A DNA stretch of 64,000 nt from Arthrobotrys musiformis (taxonomy: Eukaryota > Ascomycota > Orbiliomycetes > Orbiliales > Orbiliaceae), in assembly GCA_036971715.1 (NCBI GenBank), contig JAVHJL010000002.1, forward strand, positions 2,450,501-2,514,500, given 5' to 3'. Of this stretch, positions 22,498 through 33,100 are shown one piece after another (positions within the stretch are counted from its first letter, which is position 1; each line of letters opens with the position of its first letter). The notes beneath the pieces are model-generated. The model worked only from the letters and a program-made list of their open reading frames with translations. It did not search any database and was not told the origin of the DNA. Both the position numbers and the translations under genes were made by a program.

Positions 22498-25400
22498 ATG
22501 CCGGTGATATCCTCACAACAGCTGGTTGCTCTACAGAGCGACAGCGAGTTCGTTCGGAATGTAAGAATCACATCACCTGATCTTGTCTCTCTATTCATTA
22601 CTAACTAGGGTACTACTTTTAGATTTGTATTTTAGCCCACGTCGTAAGCCATCTCCACCACTACCCCGCCATCTTATCTACCCCTCCATACCCCCTCAAC
22701 CACAAAAACAATCTAGGTTACCCTCTATAACTCTCGGAATAACGGAGCTTAATTAGGACCACGGCAAAACTAGTCTTAGCGATTGTCTCCTCTCCTCAAA
22801 TGGCATCATCAGCCCCAAACTCGCGGGCAAAGTCCGTTTCCTGGATTCCCGACCCGACGAACAGATCCGTGGTATAACGATGGAATCGTCGGCTATATCG
22901 CTTTACTTCCAGAGTTTGAAACCACCGGTACCACCGAGCACTACACCTTCGTTACAGGATTACCTTATCAACCTCATCGATTCGCCCGGGCATATTGATT
23001 TTTCGTCAGAAGTTTCGACGGCGTCGAGGTTGTGTGATGGAGCGTTGGTGTTGGTTGACGCTGTGGAGGGTGTGTGTTCGCAGACGGTGACGGTGTTGAG
23101 GCAAACGTGGTTGGAGCATTTGAGGCCCGTTTTGGTGATTAATAAGATTGATAGGTTGATTACTGAGTGGAAGATGTCGCCGGCGGAGGCGAATGTGCAT
23201 TTGGGGAAGTTGTTGGAGCAGGTTAATGCTGTTATGGGGAGCTTTTTTGCGGGAGAGAGGATGGAGGATGATTTGAAGTGGAGGGAACAGATGGAGCTAC
23301 GACAACAGCAGAGGGCCGCGAGGAGGGAATCTATGTCGAAAACGGCCGAGGAAGAGGAGGCGGAGAAGTTAGGATTGGAGGATGGTTATGAAGAGAAGGA
23401 CGATGAGGATTTATATTTCTCGCCGGAGAAGTTCAACGTTATCTTTGCCAGTGCGATAGACGGGTGGGCGTTTACGGTAAAAGACTTTGCAGCGATTCAC
23501 GAGAAGAAGCTTGGGGTCAAGAGGGCGGTGCTGGAGAAGATATTATGGGGCGACTTTTATCTGGATCCGAAGACGAAGAGAGTTCTGAAAAAGAGGCACC
23601 TGAAGGGACGGAATTTGAAGCCGATGTTTGTACAATTTGCACTCGACAATATTTGGGCCATCTACGACAATATTCTCAGGAAGGACAGGGATCAAGAGAA
23701 GGTTGAGAAGATCGTGCAGACTCTGGGGATTAAAGTACTCCCCAGGGACTTGAAATCGAAAGATTCTCGGGCTTTACTGGCGACGATATTCACCCAATGG
23801 TTACCTTTGTCTCGAGCTGTTCTTGGGACCGTAGTCAGCCAGCTTCCGTCTCCGCCAACCGCTCAGAAGCAGAGAGTAACGAATCTGATTGAAAACAGCC
23901 CCGGCGGAGCGGGGTTGATCGCTCCTGAAATAAAGAACGCGATGGAGAATCTTAGTATCAAGGATGAAGCGATTGTCGCCTACGTCAGCAAGATGATATC
24001 GGTTCCGGAGAAGGATTTACCAAGAAACCAAAGGGAGAAGCTGACGGCAGAGCAACTACGAGAAATGGGACGTATCAAGCGACAGGAAATGGCAAGGGCG
24101 CTTGCGGCAGCGGCAGCTAGCGAGACCGCCTCGGTCGGCGGGGAGTCTACAGCTGATTCCGAGTTTGAAAAGGTCGTCATAGATATGCGGCAATCCTCTC
24201 TCGAAACTACGGATCCTGGAGCCGACGGCAAAACGGGTGAGAATGGAGCGCCGGTGGACCCTGACAAGGAGAACCTTATAGGGTTTGCGAGATTGTACAG
24301 TGGTACGATATCGGTTGGACAGACGCTTCACGTTCTAGGCCCGAAATACGACCCTCGACACCCGGACCAACATGTTTCGTCAATTACGGTTACAGATCTT
24401 TATCTCATGATGGGCAGAGAGCTTGTTGCGTTGGAAAAGGTCCCCGCTGGCAATGTCTTTGGAATCGGTGGACTGGAAGGGAAAGTCTTAAAAAATGCAA
24501 CATTGTGTTCGACCATAACTGGTGGAGTCAATCTTGCGAGCGTAGCCAGCATGGGAGCTGCTCCGATTGTCAGGGTTGCTTTGGAGCCAAAGAATCCAAG
24601 TCAATTACAGCAGATGATCAAAGGTCTGAAGCTACTGGAGCAAGCGGATCCTTGTCTGGAATATCTTGTTCAGTCAAATGGAGAGCATGTTATCTTGACG
24701 GCGGGGGAGTTGCATCTGGAGGTGAGAGACCCCGTATTTTTTCTAAAATCTCGAAATCACTAATATCTGTTTTAGAGATGCTTGAAAGATCTTCGAGAGC
24801 GATTTGCAAAAATCGAAATCGAGGCGTCCAAACCTATTGTGCCGTACCGAGAGACAATATTGTCCGTGCCTGAAATGCCGCCACCGAAGAATCAAAACTT
24901 GCCCCGAGGTACCGTTGTCATAAGCACGCCCGGCAAACATGTGACATTTAAATTACGGGTACGACCGTTGCCCACGAAGGCTATCGAATACCTGGAAGAA
25001 AATGTTGGGACGCTTAAAAAGTTCTTTGCTGAGAAACAAAGTGAACGCGACGCGGATGATTTACTGCTAACAGCTGGCAAGGAAGCGAAAGGTTGCCTTC
25101 CCATCGAAGAATTTGAGAAGGGCTTCCAGGCGGCGCTGATAGCCGGAGCAACAAAGGATACCAAAAATGTGTGGACAGATATCGTTAGCAAGATATCCTC
25201 GTTCGGACCACGAAGGGCAGGGCCAAATATTCTGATTGATAATGCCAATGTCCTGCGTAGGATACTGCGAGAAGATGATGAGTCGGGTTCGACACAGGAT
25301 AAGAATGACGAAGGCAATGCGGACGAAGGCCACGAAGCGACTGCTTCATCATCACCCCAGATCACAATCAAGGATTTTCGTGACAAGATTATAACAGCAT

Positions 25401-26182
25401 TCCAGAATGCAACCTTTCAGGGTCCGCTATGCAATGAACCCATGCAGGGTGTTGCGGTTTTCCTGGACGAAGTAAAGGTCGAGATTGCGGAGGAAGAAGT
25501 CGAGGCTCTGCGAATGAAGATCGGACAACTGATTGGTGAAGTCATCACGGCCATGACATCTGCCATACGACAAGGCTTTCTAGACTGGTCACCCAGACTG
25601 TTATTGGCCATGTATTCGTGTGAAATTCAAGCATCCAGTAAGCACGAGACAACACATTCCTACATTATCCCACAGGTCCCAAAAATGACAGGGATATTCT
25701 GGTTTTTTTTTGTTTTTGTTTTTTTTTCTTCAAGGCCTGCCTGGTGCATATTTTGATTTTTTACCCTGGCTGACTTGCGATTGCGACAAATTACAATAGG
25801 TGAGGTACTCGGCAAAGTTTACGGCGTCATCACGCGTCGACGCGGGCGCATAGTAGCTGAAGAAATGAAGGAGGGGACACCCTTTTACACGATCAATTCG
25901 CTGTTACCGGTGGTGGAGTCATTTGGGTTTGCGGATGAGATTAGGACGAAAACGTCCGGGGCGGCGTCACCGCAATTGATCTTTAGCGGGTTTGAAAATA
26001 TACTGGACGAGGATCCGTTCTGGGTTCCGCACACCGAGGATGAGCTTGAGGATTTGGGAGAGCTGGCGGATCGGGAGAATGTTGCGAAGAGGTATATGGA
26101 TGGGGTGAGGGTGAGGAAGGGACTTTTTGTGGCGAAGAAGATGCTGGCTGGTGCGGAGAAGCAGAGCACGAGGAAGAAGTGA
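22498..26182 (+). CDS. RIA1: Elongation factor-like GTPase Efl1 (Ria1), 60S maturation
   Basis: Exons 22498-22560, 22623-22643, 22757-24721, 24776-25637 and 25800-26182, 1097 residues (yeast Ria1 1110). A cytoplasmic EF-2-like GTPase, it acts with Sdo1/SBDS to release the anti-association factor Tif6/eIF6 from nascent 60S subunits. G-domain motifs: AHVDHGKTSLS (about 26-36), ITMESSA (68-74), DSPGH (103-107), NKID near 157. An acidic and charged insertion inside the G domain (KTAEEEEAEKLGLEDGYEEK) is characteristic of Efl1 and absent from EF-2. Domains II-V follow; TAGELHLE then RCLKDLRERF spans intron 3. The C terminus carries EVLGKVYGVITRRRGRIVAE, an EF-2-like domain V strand. The 21-nt exon 2 encodes ICILAHV of the P-loop region. 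Confidence 0.95.
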
Positions 26183-27724
26183 ATGCCTTTTTTGACTATT
26201 ACCGACTTTGGCAGACAATACGATATAATACGAAGGAATATCACATTTGAGAGAAGTACACAGACAGTACTTACATACATGCTACAGATGCAAATACACA
26301 TGTGCACACATCCACAGACACGATAGCGAAAGAGAAGAGTAGATGTCTTGGGACGGAGAATCGGGTAGTTGTAACCAATGGGGCAATGGAGGTGGTCGAG
26401 TTTTTGTCCGGTAGGCGGCGGACCTTGATAGCTCCACCTTTCGACCAGACCATGGAGTAAAATGCTGGTTAATTATAAGAGAACGACAGAAAGACGTAAG
26501 ATCGAGCATGTAAGACAGGTTTCCCCCCCCCCTCTTAGCTTCTGGGGAGTGCAATTTAAAACATACGATCGGAATCATGAGCTTGGGGGTGAAGTTTTAG
26601 AGTAAAATGAATGCATGCTAGTTGCAAGTTGCCTGTACTGACTTACATACAATGCCCTCGGTAAAATGTGGGTGTGTATGGATGGGAAAGGGATTACGGT
26701 CGGCGCGGCGGTACCGACCGAGGTTCAAAATTGAAAGCTGCATTTCCATGCCCCATATCCATACAGCCATCCATACCTGAGGTCAGGTCTGCAAGAAGGA
26801 TGTATCTGAGGGTGGGGACTTCCCTTATTTGTTTACGCTTCGCATTGACAGCCAATGAGGCGGGAGAGACAGCCAGCCCAGTCAGTAGCCGGGCAGCAGC
26901 CAGTCAGACCCAGTTCCCAGGTGTATCTTAGATACTCTGCTAGCAACTCGGTCCTGGCCTGTGTAGCCCAGCCTCCCTTCTTTCCTCTCACTTTCCACTT
27001 TACTTTCCCTTTCCCTTCTCATCCATTTCCACCCTCCACCACCACCGCCGTCATCACATCTCATCCTGTCCTGTGCTATCTTCTCCTCTCCTCTTCACGA
27101 TAACAAATAAAATAAAAATAAATTAACCCAGACCACTGGCTTTGAGATCTTGACGATTTCATTCGCACCGTCTCGACCCCGCGATTTTTATTTACTAAAA
27201 ATCGCCTGCTCGAGTTCATTGTCTCGACCTTTTGCCGACGACAATTCCTCCCTCCTCGTTTACAACGCGTCAACACAGACAGACACACTTCTCTGTCGAT
27301 TTTTGGAGGGTTCCCTTGTCGCGCTTGGGAAACTTTGTTAGATAATAGATATCCTTGGTCCGTAGCCTTTCCTCCTTTTGGGTTTTATGCCGTATCGTAT
27401 CCGACTCTTCCGCTCTTGTTTTACTTTTCTGTTTATGTTTTATGCCGAAGATGAACTTCAATCGGCATTTCTGAATTGAAACTCTTGTTTTTTTTTCCTG
27501 TTGAGAGAGGGTCATAATCACCTTCCCATTGTCGCTGTGCCGGCGGCTTGGCCGAGTTTTTATACCTTGAAACTTGAACCATCGCTTCTTATGATTCTAT
27601 TGTTTTTATTATTCGGCATTTTCATTACTATTTCGAATCGCCATTTTCTGGCATATCCGGTGAACTAACATTAAGCGTGGACCAATACAGGTTTTAAGAA
27701 GAATATCAAATCAAATCGCCCATC
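26183..27724. other. Long upstream region of the Mpv17-family gene
   Basis: About 1.5 kb without a convincing gene. It carries a C-run (26523-26532), pyrimidine-rich blocks at 26970-27100 and A-rich AAATAAAATAAAAATAAAT at 27105-27123. It probably contains a long 5' leader of the gene that starts at 27725. Confidence 0.55.
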
Positions 27725-28614
27725 ATGCCTGTCAAAGGAAAGACCCCCGGGCAGACGTACATTCAGTCGTACCTGCAGCTGCTCCAGACGAACCCTCTGT
27801 ACGAGACCCTCATCCAGTGTCCTTTCGAAGTCCCGTGGCGTTGATCATGATGCTAACAATGGAATTCCCGAGTCGCACAGTCAAACGAAGATGGTGACGT
27901 CTGGTACCCTGTCTGCTCTCCAGGAACTTCTTGCATCGCTCATTGCCGGCGACAAGAAGCATGGCAGCTATTTGACCCCACGTGTGCCGATGATGGCCAT
28001 CTACGGCGCCTTCATCTCGGCCCCGCTCGGTCACTTGCTCATTAATGTCCTCCAGCGCGCTTTCCGAAATCGCTCTTCCACCCGCGCCAAGATTCTCCAG
28101 ATCTTGGTCAGCAACTTCATTGTTGCTCCAATCCAGAATGTTGTCTACCTTGCCAGCATGGCTATCATCGCCGGCGCCAGGAAGAAGGAGAATGTCAAGG
28201 CTATGGTCAGGACGGGTTTCTTCCCCGTCATGAAGGTCAGCTGGATCACCAGCCCGTTGGCTTTGGCCTTCGCTCAGAAGTTCTTGCCCGAGCACGCTTG
28301 GGGTATGTTTTTCCCTTTCCCTTTCCCTTTCCCTATATGATATTAGAGAATGTCGCTAACAATCCATCGAATAGTTCCATTCTTCAACCTCATCGGTTTC
28401 ATCATTGGAACCTATGTCAATGCTCTCACCAAGAAGAAAAGAATGGCCGCCCTCGAGAAGAAGAAGGTGAGTTGACCCTAAATCCCCAAGTCTTTCAAGC
28501 ATTGAAGGATATCCGCGAACACTCCCCCTAACTTGTCTTGAGAAACAACAGAATTCACAATATGGTAAGGAGCACCACAAGGACTCCTACTACTCCAAGA
28601 GCGACTACCGTTGA
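27725..28614 (+). CDS. Mpv17/PMP22-family integral membrane protein
   Basis: Exons 27725-27798, 27881-28302, 28375-28466 and 28552-28614, 216 residues. Small four-helix proteins of this family sit in peroxisomal or inner mitochondrial membranes and have been linked to channel activity. The product begins GQTYIQSYLQLLQTNPLQTK; the NPL|QTK junction restores the family motif across intron 1, whose branch site TGCTAAC is at about 27850. Conserved blocks: SGTLSALQELLASLIAG, YGAFISAPLGHLLINVLQ, FFPVMKVSWITSPLALAFAQ and VPFFNLIGFIIGTYVN. The C-terminal tail is Lys/Tyr-rich. The paralogue (Sym1-like or Pmp22-like) is not decided. Intron 2 contains a (TTTCCC)n tract. Confidence 0.88.
28311..28334. repeat. 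Hexanucleotide (TTTCCC)n tract inside an intron
   Basis: About four tandem TTCCCT units within intron 2 of the Mpv17-family gene. It forms a polypyrimidine stretch and is not the TTAGGG telomere repeat. Confidence 0.85.
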
Positions 28615-31159
28615 ATCACTCTTCCGTGGCTCAAACTATAAAAAACGTCCTCGCTGCACACCTGCTCACTTCATACCACCGACTGGAGAAAATTGTGACC
28701 CAAAGGGCAAAAAATCCCGATGATAATATATTGTGATGTTCTGCCTACCCTTTTTTTTATTGCTGAAAAGGGAGCGGATATCATCTTTTTTTGTAAACCC
28801 CTTCTATGCCCTTACTGAAATTTGAAGCGCTTTTTTACCAATTCATGCGAACGATCCCCCATATGTTGACTACAAGAGCGTGTTTCAATGTCACATTTTA
28901 CCCTTTTTTCCCCACGAAATTGGAAATGAAAGATGCAAGCAAAGAGCAGCATTGACCGTTTTTCCCCCCGTTGGCTCCCTCTGTCATGAACAATTACATC
29001 TTGGTCTACCACTAATCGGCATAATACCACACATACTATACACGCACAAAAACACCCTTAAGTGGATTTTTTTGGTCACGGATTTTTTCTTTACTCTGTC
29101 ATGATGCGCAAGGTCTTTTTTTTTTCTGGAGCAAATCACAATCACCCCTCCCCTTACCTCTCTTGGAATAATGTCATTTTTATTTTATTTATTTCGATTC
29201 TCTTCATGTATGTTTTACTGTCTCCAGCTGGATCTTAATGGGAAGCGCTTTTTTTTTTTTGGTATTTAACTACCTAACCTTTTTTTGCGATTTGGATGGT
29301 GATGTGATGAAAAGGAGGAAGATTGATTTCCCTTCCCGTGTGATCGCTTGAAATAGATGCGCATGTTTGAATGTTCCCTTTTTTCTAGAATCGAATCGCG
29401 ATTATCGATTGATTACAGATTTTTGATATGAAATTGGGAAGAACGTGAGAATCTATCCGGCTTCCGACATTGGATTTTCGGATCGGATAGTAACATTTTG
29501 CGTGTGGATGTTACCGTCCGTCAATGTCAATACTGGGGTTAACGCGCACATTCGCCGTTTACTTTGAAGTAGATGCGGGTATCCGGATTTTGTCGCCGGT
29601 GAATTATTATTTATTTTTTTATTTTAGAATAGGTACTTATCCAGGGAAGTTACTGCAGGGTTTTTGTGGATGGAGGGATGAAGATGTCACTTTTTGTCTT
29701 TGTGTAACGGAACACCCGCATTTGACGTTTTCCCCTTACCTGTTTTTCTATATCCGTCGTATTGTTATCTGGGGTTATCGAGGTGTTGCTGTCTTGGATG
29801 AGTTGCGCACGTGGTGGATTTTGATTTAGAATTGAGGTGGGATTTATGTGTAATAGCTTAAATGTGGAGAATTGAATGGATGTTCGATTGTGGCTATAAC
29901 TAAGGGATTTGGTAAAGAATTGAGCTTGGTGGATGGATGTGAAGATTTGGTGGGTTTTTGCGGTGAGCGGTGAGTTTGGGTTGGGATTTGGTTACGGGAC
30001 TGGGTTGAGATGACATTCCGACCCTGTCGTTATTACCCAACTGCACCGGTCGACTGGTTGGGACCTTTCGAGGTTGCGGAAGGATCTGACTTAAGCCTAC
30101 TATACTCCCACAGAGCGAAGGGTGAAAAATTACATGGCAATCCGGGGAAGATGGTTTTTACTTCGACTTTCCAAGCAAAAAACCCCGGCTGGGGTAGTCA
30201 TCTTTTTATCATCCACAGCTCCACGGAGAACACAGGATAGTCAGCTCCAGCTAGCTCTACGAGCCCAGAGAGCTCTTAGTAAAAAATCTTCCATGGTCAC
30301 GACCTTAAAGATGTCTTGCCTAGACTTTAGTCTTTTTTGTATTTCTTTATATTTATTTCGATGGTGAGGTTCTGTTTTAGTATCTGCTATATATGGTATC
30401 CCTCATGCCACTATCGTACAAAAAAATGATAGATGATCGATGATGAAAAAATGCAATTGAATAAATTTCGCCTTGAATGTTTTTTTCCCTCCCAGAAAGA
30501 ACCGCATGAGTGATATCAAACTGAATATAAAAAAAACAAAGGAGACGCAAAAAACAAGAGGTTATGAAAAGAAGAAACCTCGGTGAACGGCGAAATCCGC
30601 TTTCTGCGAAAAGCATTGGAGATAAAGAAAACAAAAGGATAGCAAAGACGCCGTTATTTTTCCCTCCCGTGCCCGAAGAAGCTTAAAACAGAAAAAAAAA
30701 AAATGGAGAATTATGGATAATGCTTTTCGGGGAGAAAAGAAATTCAAAAACGCCTGTTGGAATAGTGAAAGGAAAAGGAGCTGGAGAGGTGTCATCAACG
30801 TAAGAAAACTGCAAAAGACTTTGAGGAATCTGGAACGTGCAAAAAAGCAGGATTGATGCGTCGGAAGAAAGAAAATTGATGAAAATCAGTAAAAAGTCCT
30901 CCCCATTTATTTTTCGAATGTTAAAATTGATGTGAAGAAGTGAAGAGGGAAATCAGATGCTATGGTGAAAGGTTGTATAAATATCTTTCAGCTGCATGAT
31001 TTCAAGCGCGAGGAAGCAGAAACGAATGCAAAATCCGATAAAAGAACAAAAACAAGAAGAAAAAACCTGCTATGTGTGTTCCCGGAGACCCAAAAGGAAA
31101 AAAGTTGACAAAAGTAAAGGAAGAGATGTCGTGAGCGTGGATGAAAAAGAGCGGATGAC
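28615..31159. other. Convergent intergenic region, Mpv17-family gene and kinase
   Basis: 2.5 kb between two stop codons, rich in T- and A-runs. The longest frames (for example 29524-29829) look random, and I found no splice-joined gene. Long 3' UTRs or a non-coding transcript are possible. Confidence 0.55.
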
Positions 31160-33100
31160 CTAGAAGTCGAATCCACCAAGACCGTGAAGCCATCGGCTCT
31201 CGAGGACTTGAGTGATGTCCCATCGACGATGAGTGTTCATGTCAAGACATCCCTCGATAACCTCGATAAGCTCAGGCCCGGCGCCCTTGGCTCGCAAAAG
31301 CTCCTTATCGTAGTCTCCCTTGGCGATCAGCTCTGGGATTATGGCCGACATACTATGATGGAAGGGGAGGGATCCCGTAACCATCGTATAGATTGTGACA
31401 CCAAGAGCCCACATGTCGACGTGGGACTGAATGATAGGGACATCGGACTGGAGAAGCTCCGGAGCGGCGTACTGAAGCGATCCGGTGACTGGGGATTCAG
31501 TGTTGGCGGCAATGGCGCTAGAAGAGCCGGCTGGTCCATGACGCTTGATTGGTGGTCGGTTACGGTGGTTGCCGAATCCGTCATCGTCGCTATCGCCGTC
31601 CGGATTGAAGCTTGGAAGGAATTCGGCCATGCCGAAGTCACAGAGGAGAATATGGCCGGAGGAATCCTCTTCGGTGTTAACAAGGATGTTTTCGAGCTTG
31701 ACATCACGGTGGACGACTCTCATGTCCTGGTGAAGGTATCGAAGAGCATCTGCAATTTGGTAGGCATATTTGCGAACCAGTTCGAGCTTCAGCCCGCTTC
31801 TGTTCTTCTTGACCAGGTCGAAAAGAGTGCCGCCAATATTGTAGCGGGTGATGCAGAAGTAAGCAAAGGGAGTATCGTAGACACCCAAAAGACCGAGGAT
31901 ATGTTTGTGAGCGAGATGACGCCAAAGGTTGACTTCATGCTCGAATTCGGCCTGGATGGCATCGTTCTCCGTCTCCGAATCTTTGACTTTCTTCTTGACG
32001 ATTTTGACAGCACGAACGACTTTCTTTCCTCCTTCGAGGGTGTGAGCCTCCTTGACGACGCTGTAGCCGCCAAATCCAATCGTCTTGCCAATGATGTAGT
32101 CGCCGATTGACTGGCCCTCATCGTCAGGTTGCGGCTTTCTGGTCTGCTTCCAGCCTCTGAGGAACTGGGAGGCGGGAGAGTTTGCAGTTGGGCAAGAAGC
32201 TTTCCTTTGAGCTCTGGTGGTCCTCGGTTTGTCAACAGAGAAGCTCTTAGACCTCTGGACATTTCCGGAATTCATCCAAGGCCAAGGGGAGAGCGTATGC
32301 TCATCCTGCAAGGACGAGGGGCTTCGGGTATGATGGTTCATTGGTGATAGATGGTCTCGTGAGAGGTAGGAGTCGATGGTGGTTGGAGGTGTTTTTACTT
32401 CATCGAGGAGAGGTGATGCGGTGCTTGCTGATGTCAGAGATCCAATTCGGTCCTTTTCATACATTCTGTCGCTCATCCCGTCAACACTGTCCTCGCGGAT
32501 CGGTGATCCCACAGAAGACCCATAGCCGCCTCTCGACGATTGACTGTCATCACCATCCTCAGATCTAGTATCATACAGGTCAAAAGTCGGCCCTCGTCGC
32601 ATTTCTGTCAAAGAAAACTTGCGAGAACCATTCGGCGGCGAAGATCCGTAAATTTGCAAAGATATCGGGCTTTCTGCAATGGCACACTCCTCTTCTTCAT
32701 CAGCTTTGATCCGCGGTAGCGGCTGCTGCAGAGGCAGCGATTGTCCCGAATCCAACCTGACGTTTGGAGCGAAAGTTATCGATTTCCTCCTCACACCCAT
32801 GCTGTTCTTGACACCATTAACACCACCATTAACACCCTTCCGCGGCTCATCCTGGCCCGCCGACCGGCCAAACGCACCGTGTACATTCACATCTGTTCTC
32901 GAAACTGTTGCACTACTCGTCGGTGTGACGGAGATTGGGGGTGTTGACGCATTTTCGGAGACCGGAGGGGTCGAAGAGATCCTCCGCTGTAGTGACTGAG
33001 CAGCAAGTCCCTCTGAAAGTCGTGATGTTTGGGGAGGAGTAGCTGGGGTTGCGATCCTGAGATTGTGGAATCGTCGCTGTCCGAGATCTACAGTATCCAT
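31160..33100 (-). CDS. Serine/threonine protein kinase, CAMK-like, fungal
   Basis: Single exon. The preferred start is the ATG at 33100 (646 residues); an upstream in-frame ATG at 33196 adds 32 residues that look like translated leader. Residues 1-330 are Ser/Pro-rich with many SP/TP sites. The kinase domain spans about 333-641: glycine loop IGFGGYSVVKEA, AVKIVKKK, HRDVKLEN, DFG in LLCDFGMAEF, APE in LQYAAPELLQ, DMWALGVTIYTMV. All catalytic residues are present. The activation segment carries an insertion of about 35 residues (acidic DSDDD, then a basic RPPIKRH). The sequence RRKSITFAP (about 104-112) fits an RVxF-type PP1 docking site. I cannot name the orthologue. A bidirectional position beside an 8 kb gene-poor stretch leaves room for complex regulation. 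Confidence 0.88.
   Translation of the reverse strand: MDTVDLGQRRFHNLRIATPATPPQTSRLSEGLAAQSLQRRISSTPPVSENASTPPISVTPTSSATVSRTDVNVHGAFGRSAGQDEPRKGVNGGVNGVKNSMGVRRKSITFAPNVRLDSGQSLPLQQPLPRIKADEEEECAIAESPISLQIYGSSPPNGSRKFSLTEMRRGPTFDLYDTRSEDGDDSQSSRGGYGSSVGSPIREDSVDGMSDRMYEKDRIGSLTSASTASPLLDEVKTPPTTIDSYLSRDHLSPMNHHTRSPSSLQDEHTLSPWPWMNSGNVQRSKSFSVDKPRTTRAQRKASCPTANSPASQFLRGWKQTRKPQPDDEGQSIGDYIIGKTIGFGGYSVVKEAHTLEGGKKVVRAVKIVKKKVKDSETENDAIQAEFEHEVNLWRHLAHKHILGLLGVYDTPFAYFCITRYNIGGTLFDLVKKNRSGLKLELVRKYAYQIADALRYLHQDMRVVHRDVKLENILVNTEEDSSGHILLCDFGMAEFLPSFNPDGDSDDDGFGNHRNRPPIKRHGPAGSSSAIAANTESPVTGSLQYAAPELLQSDVPIIQSHVDMWALGVTIYTMVTGSLPFHHSMSAIIPELIAKGDYDKELLRAKGAGPELIEVIEGCLDMNTHRRWDITQVLESRWLHGLGGFDF

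Noticed and set aside
28311..28334. (TTTCCC)n as interstitial telomere repeat
   Set aside because: The unit is not the fungal TTAGGG repeat, and it sits in an intron as a polypyrimidine tract.
31184..32110. 308-codon plus-strand frame opposite the kinase domain
   Set aside because: Antisense shadow of the kinase; no domain recognised.
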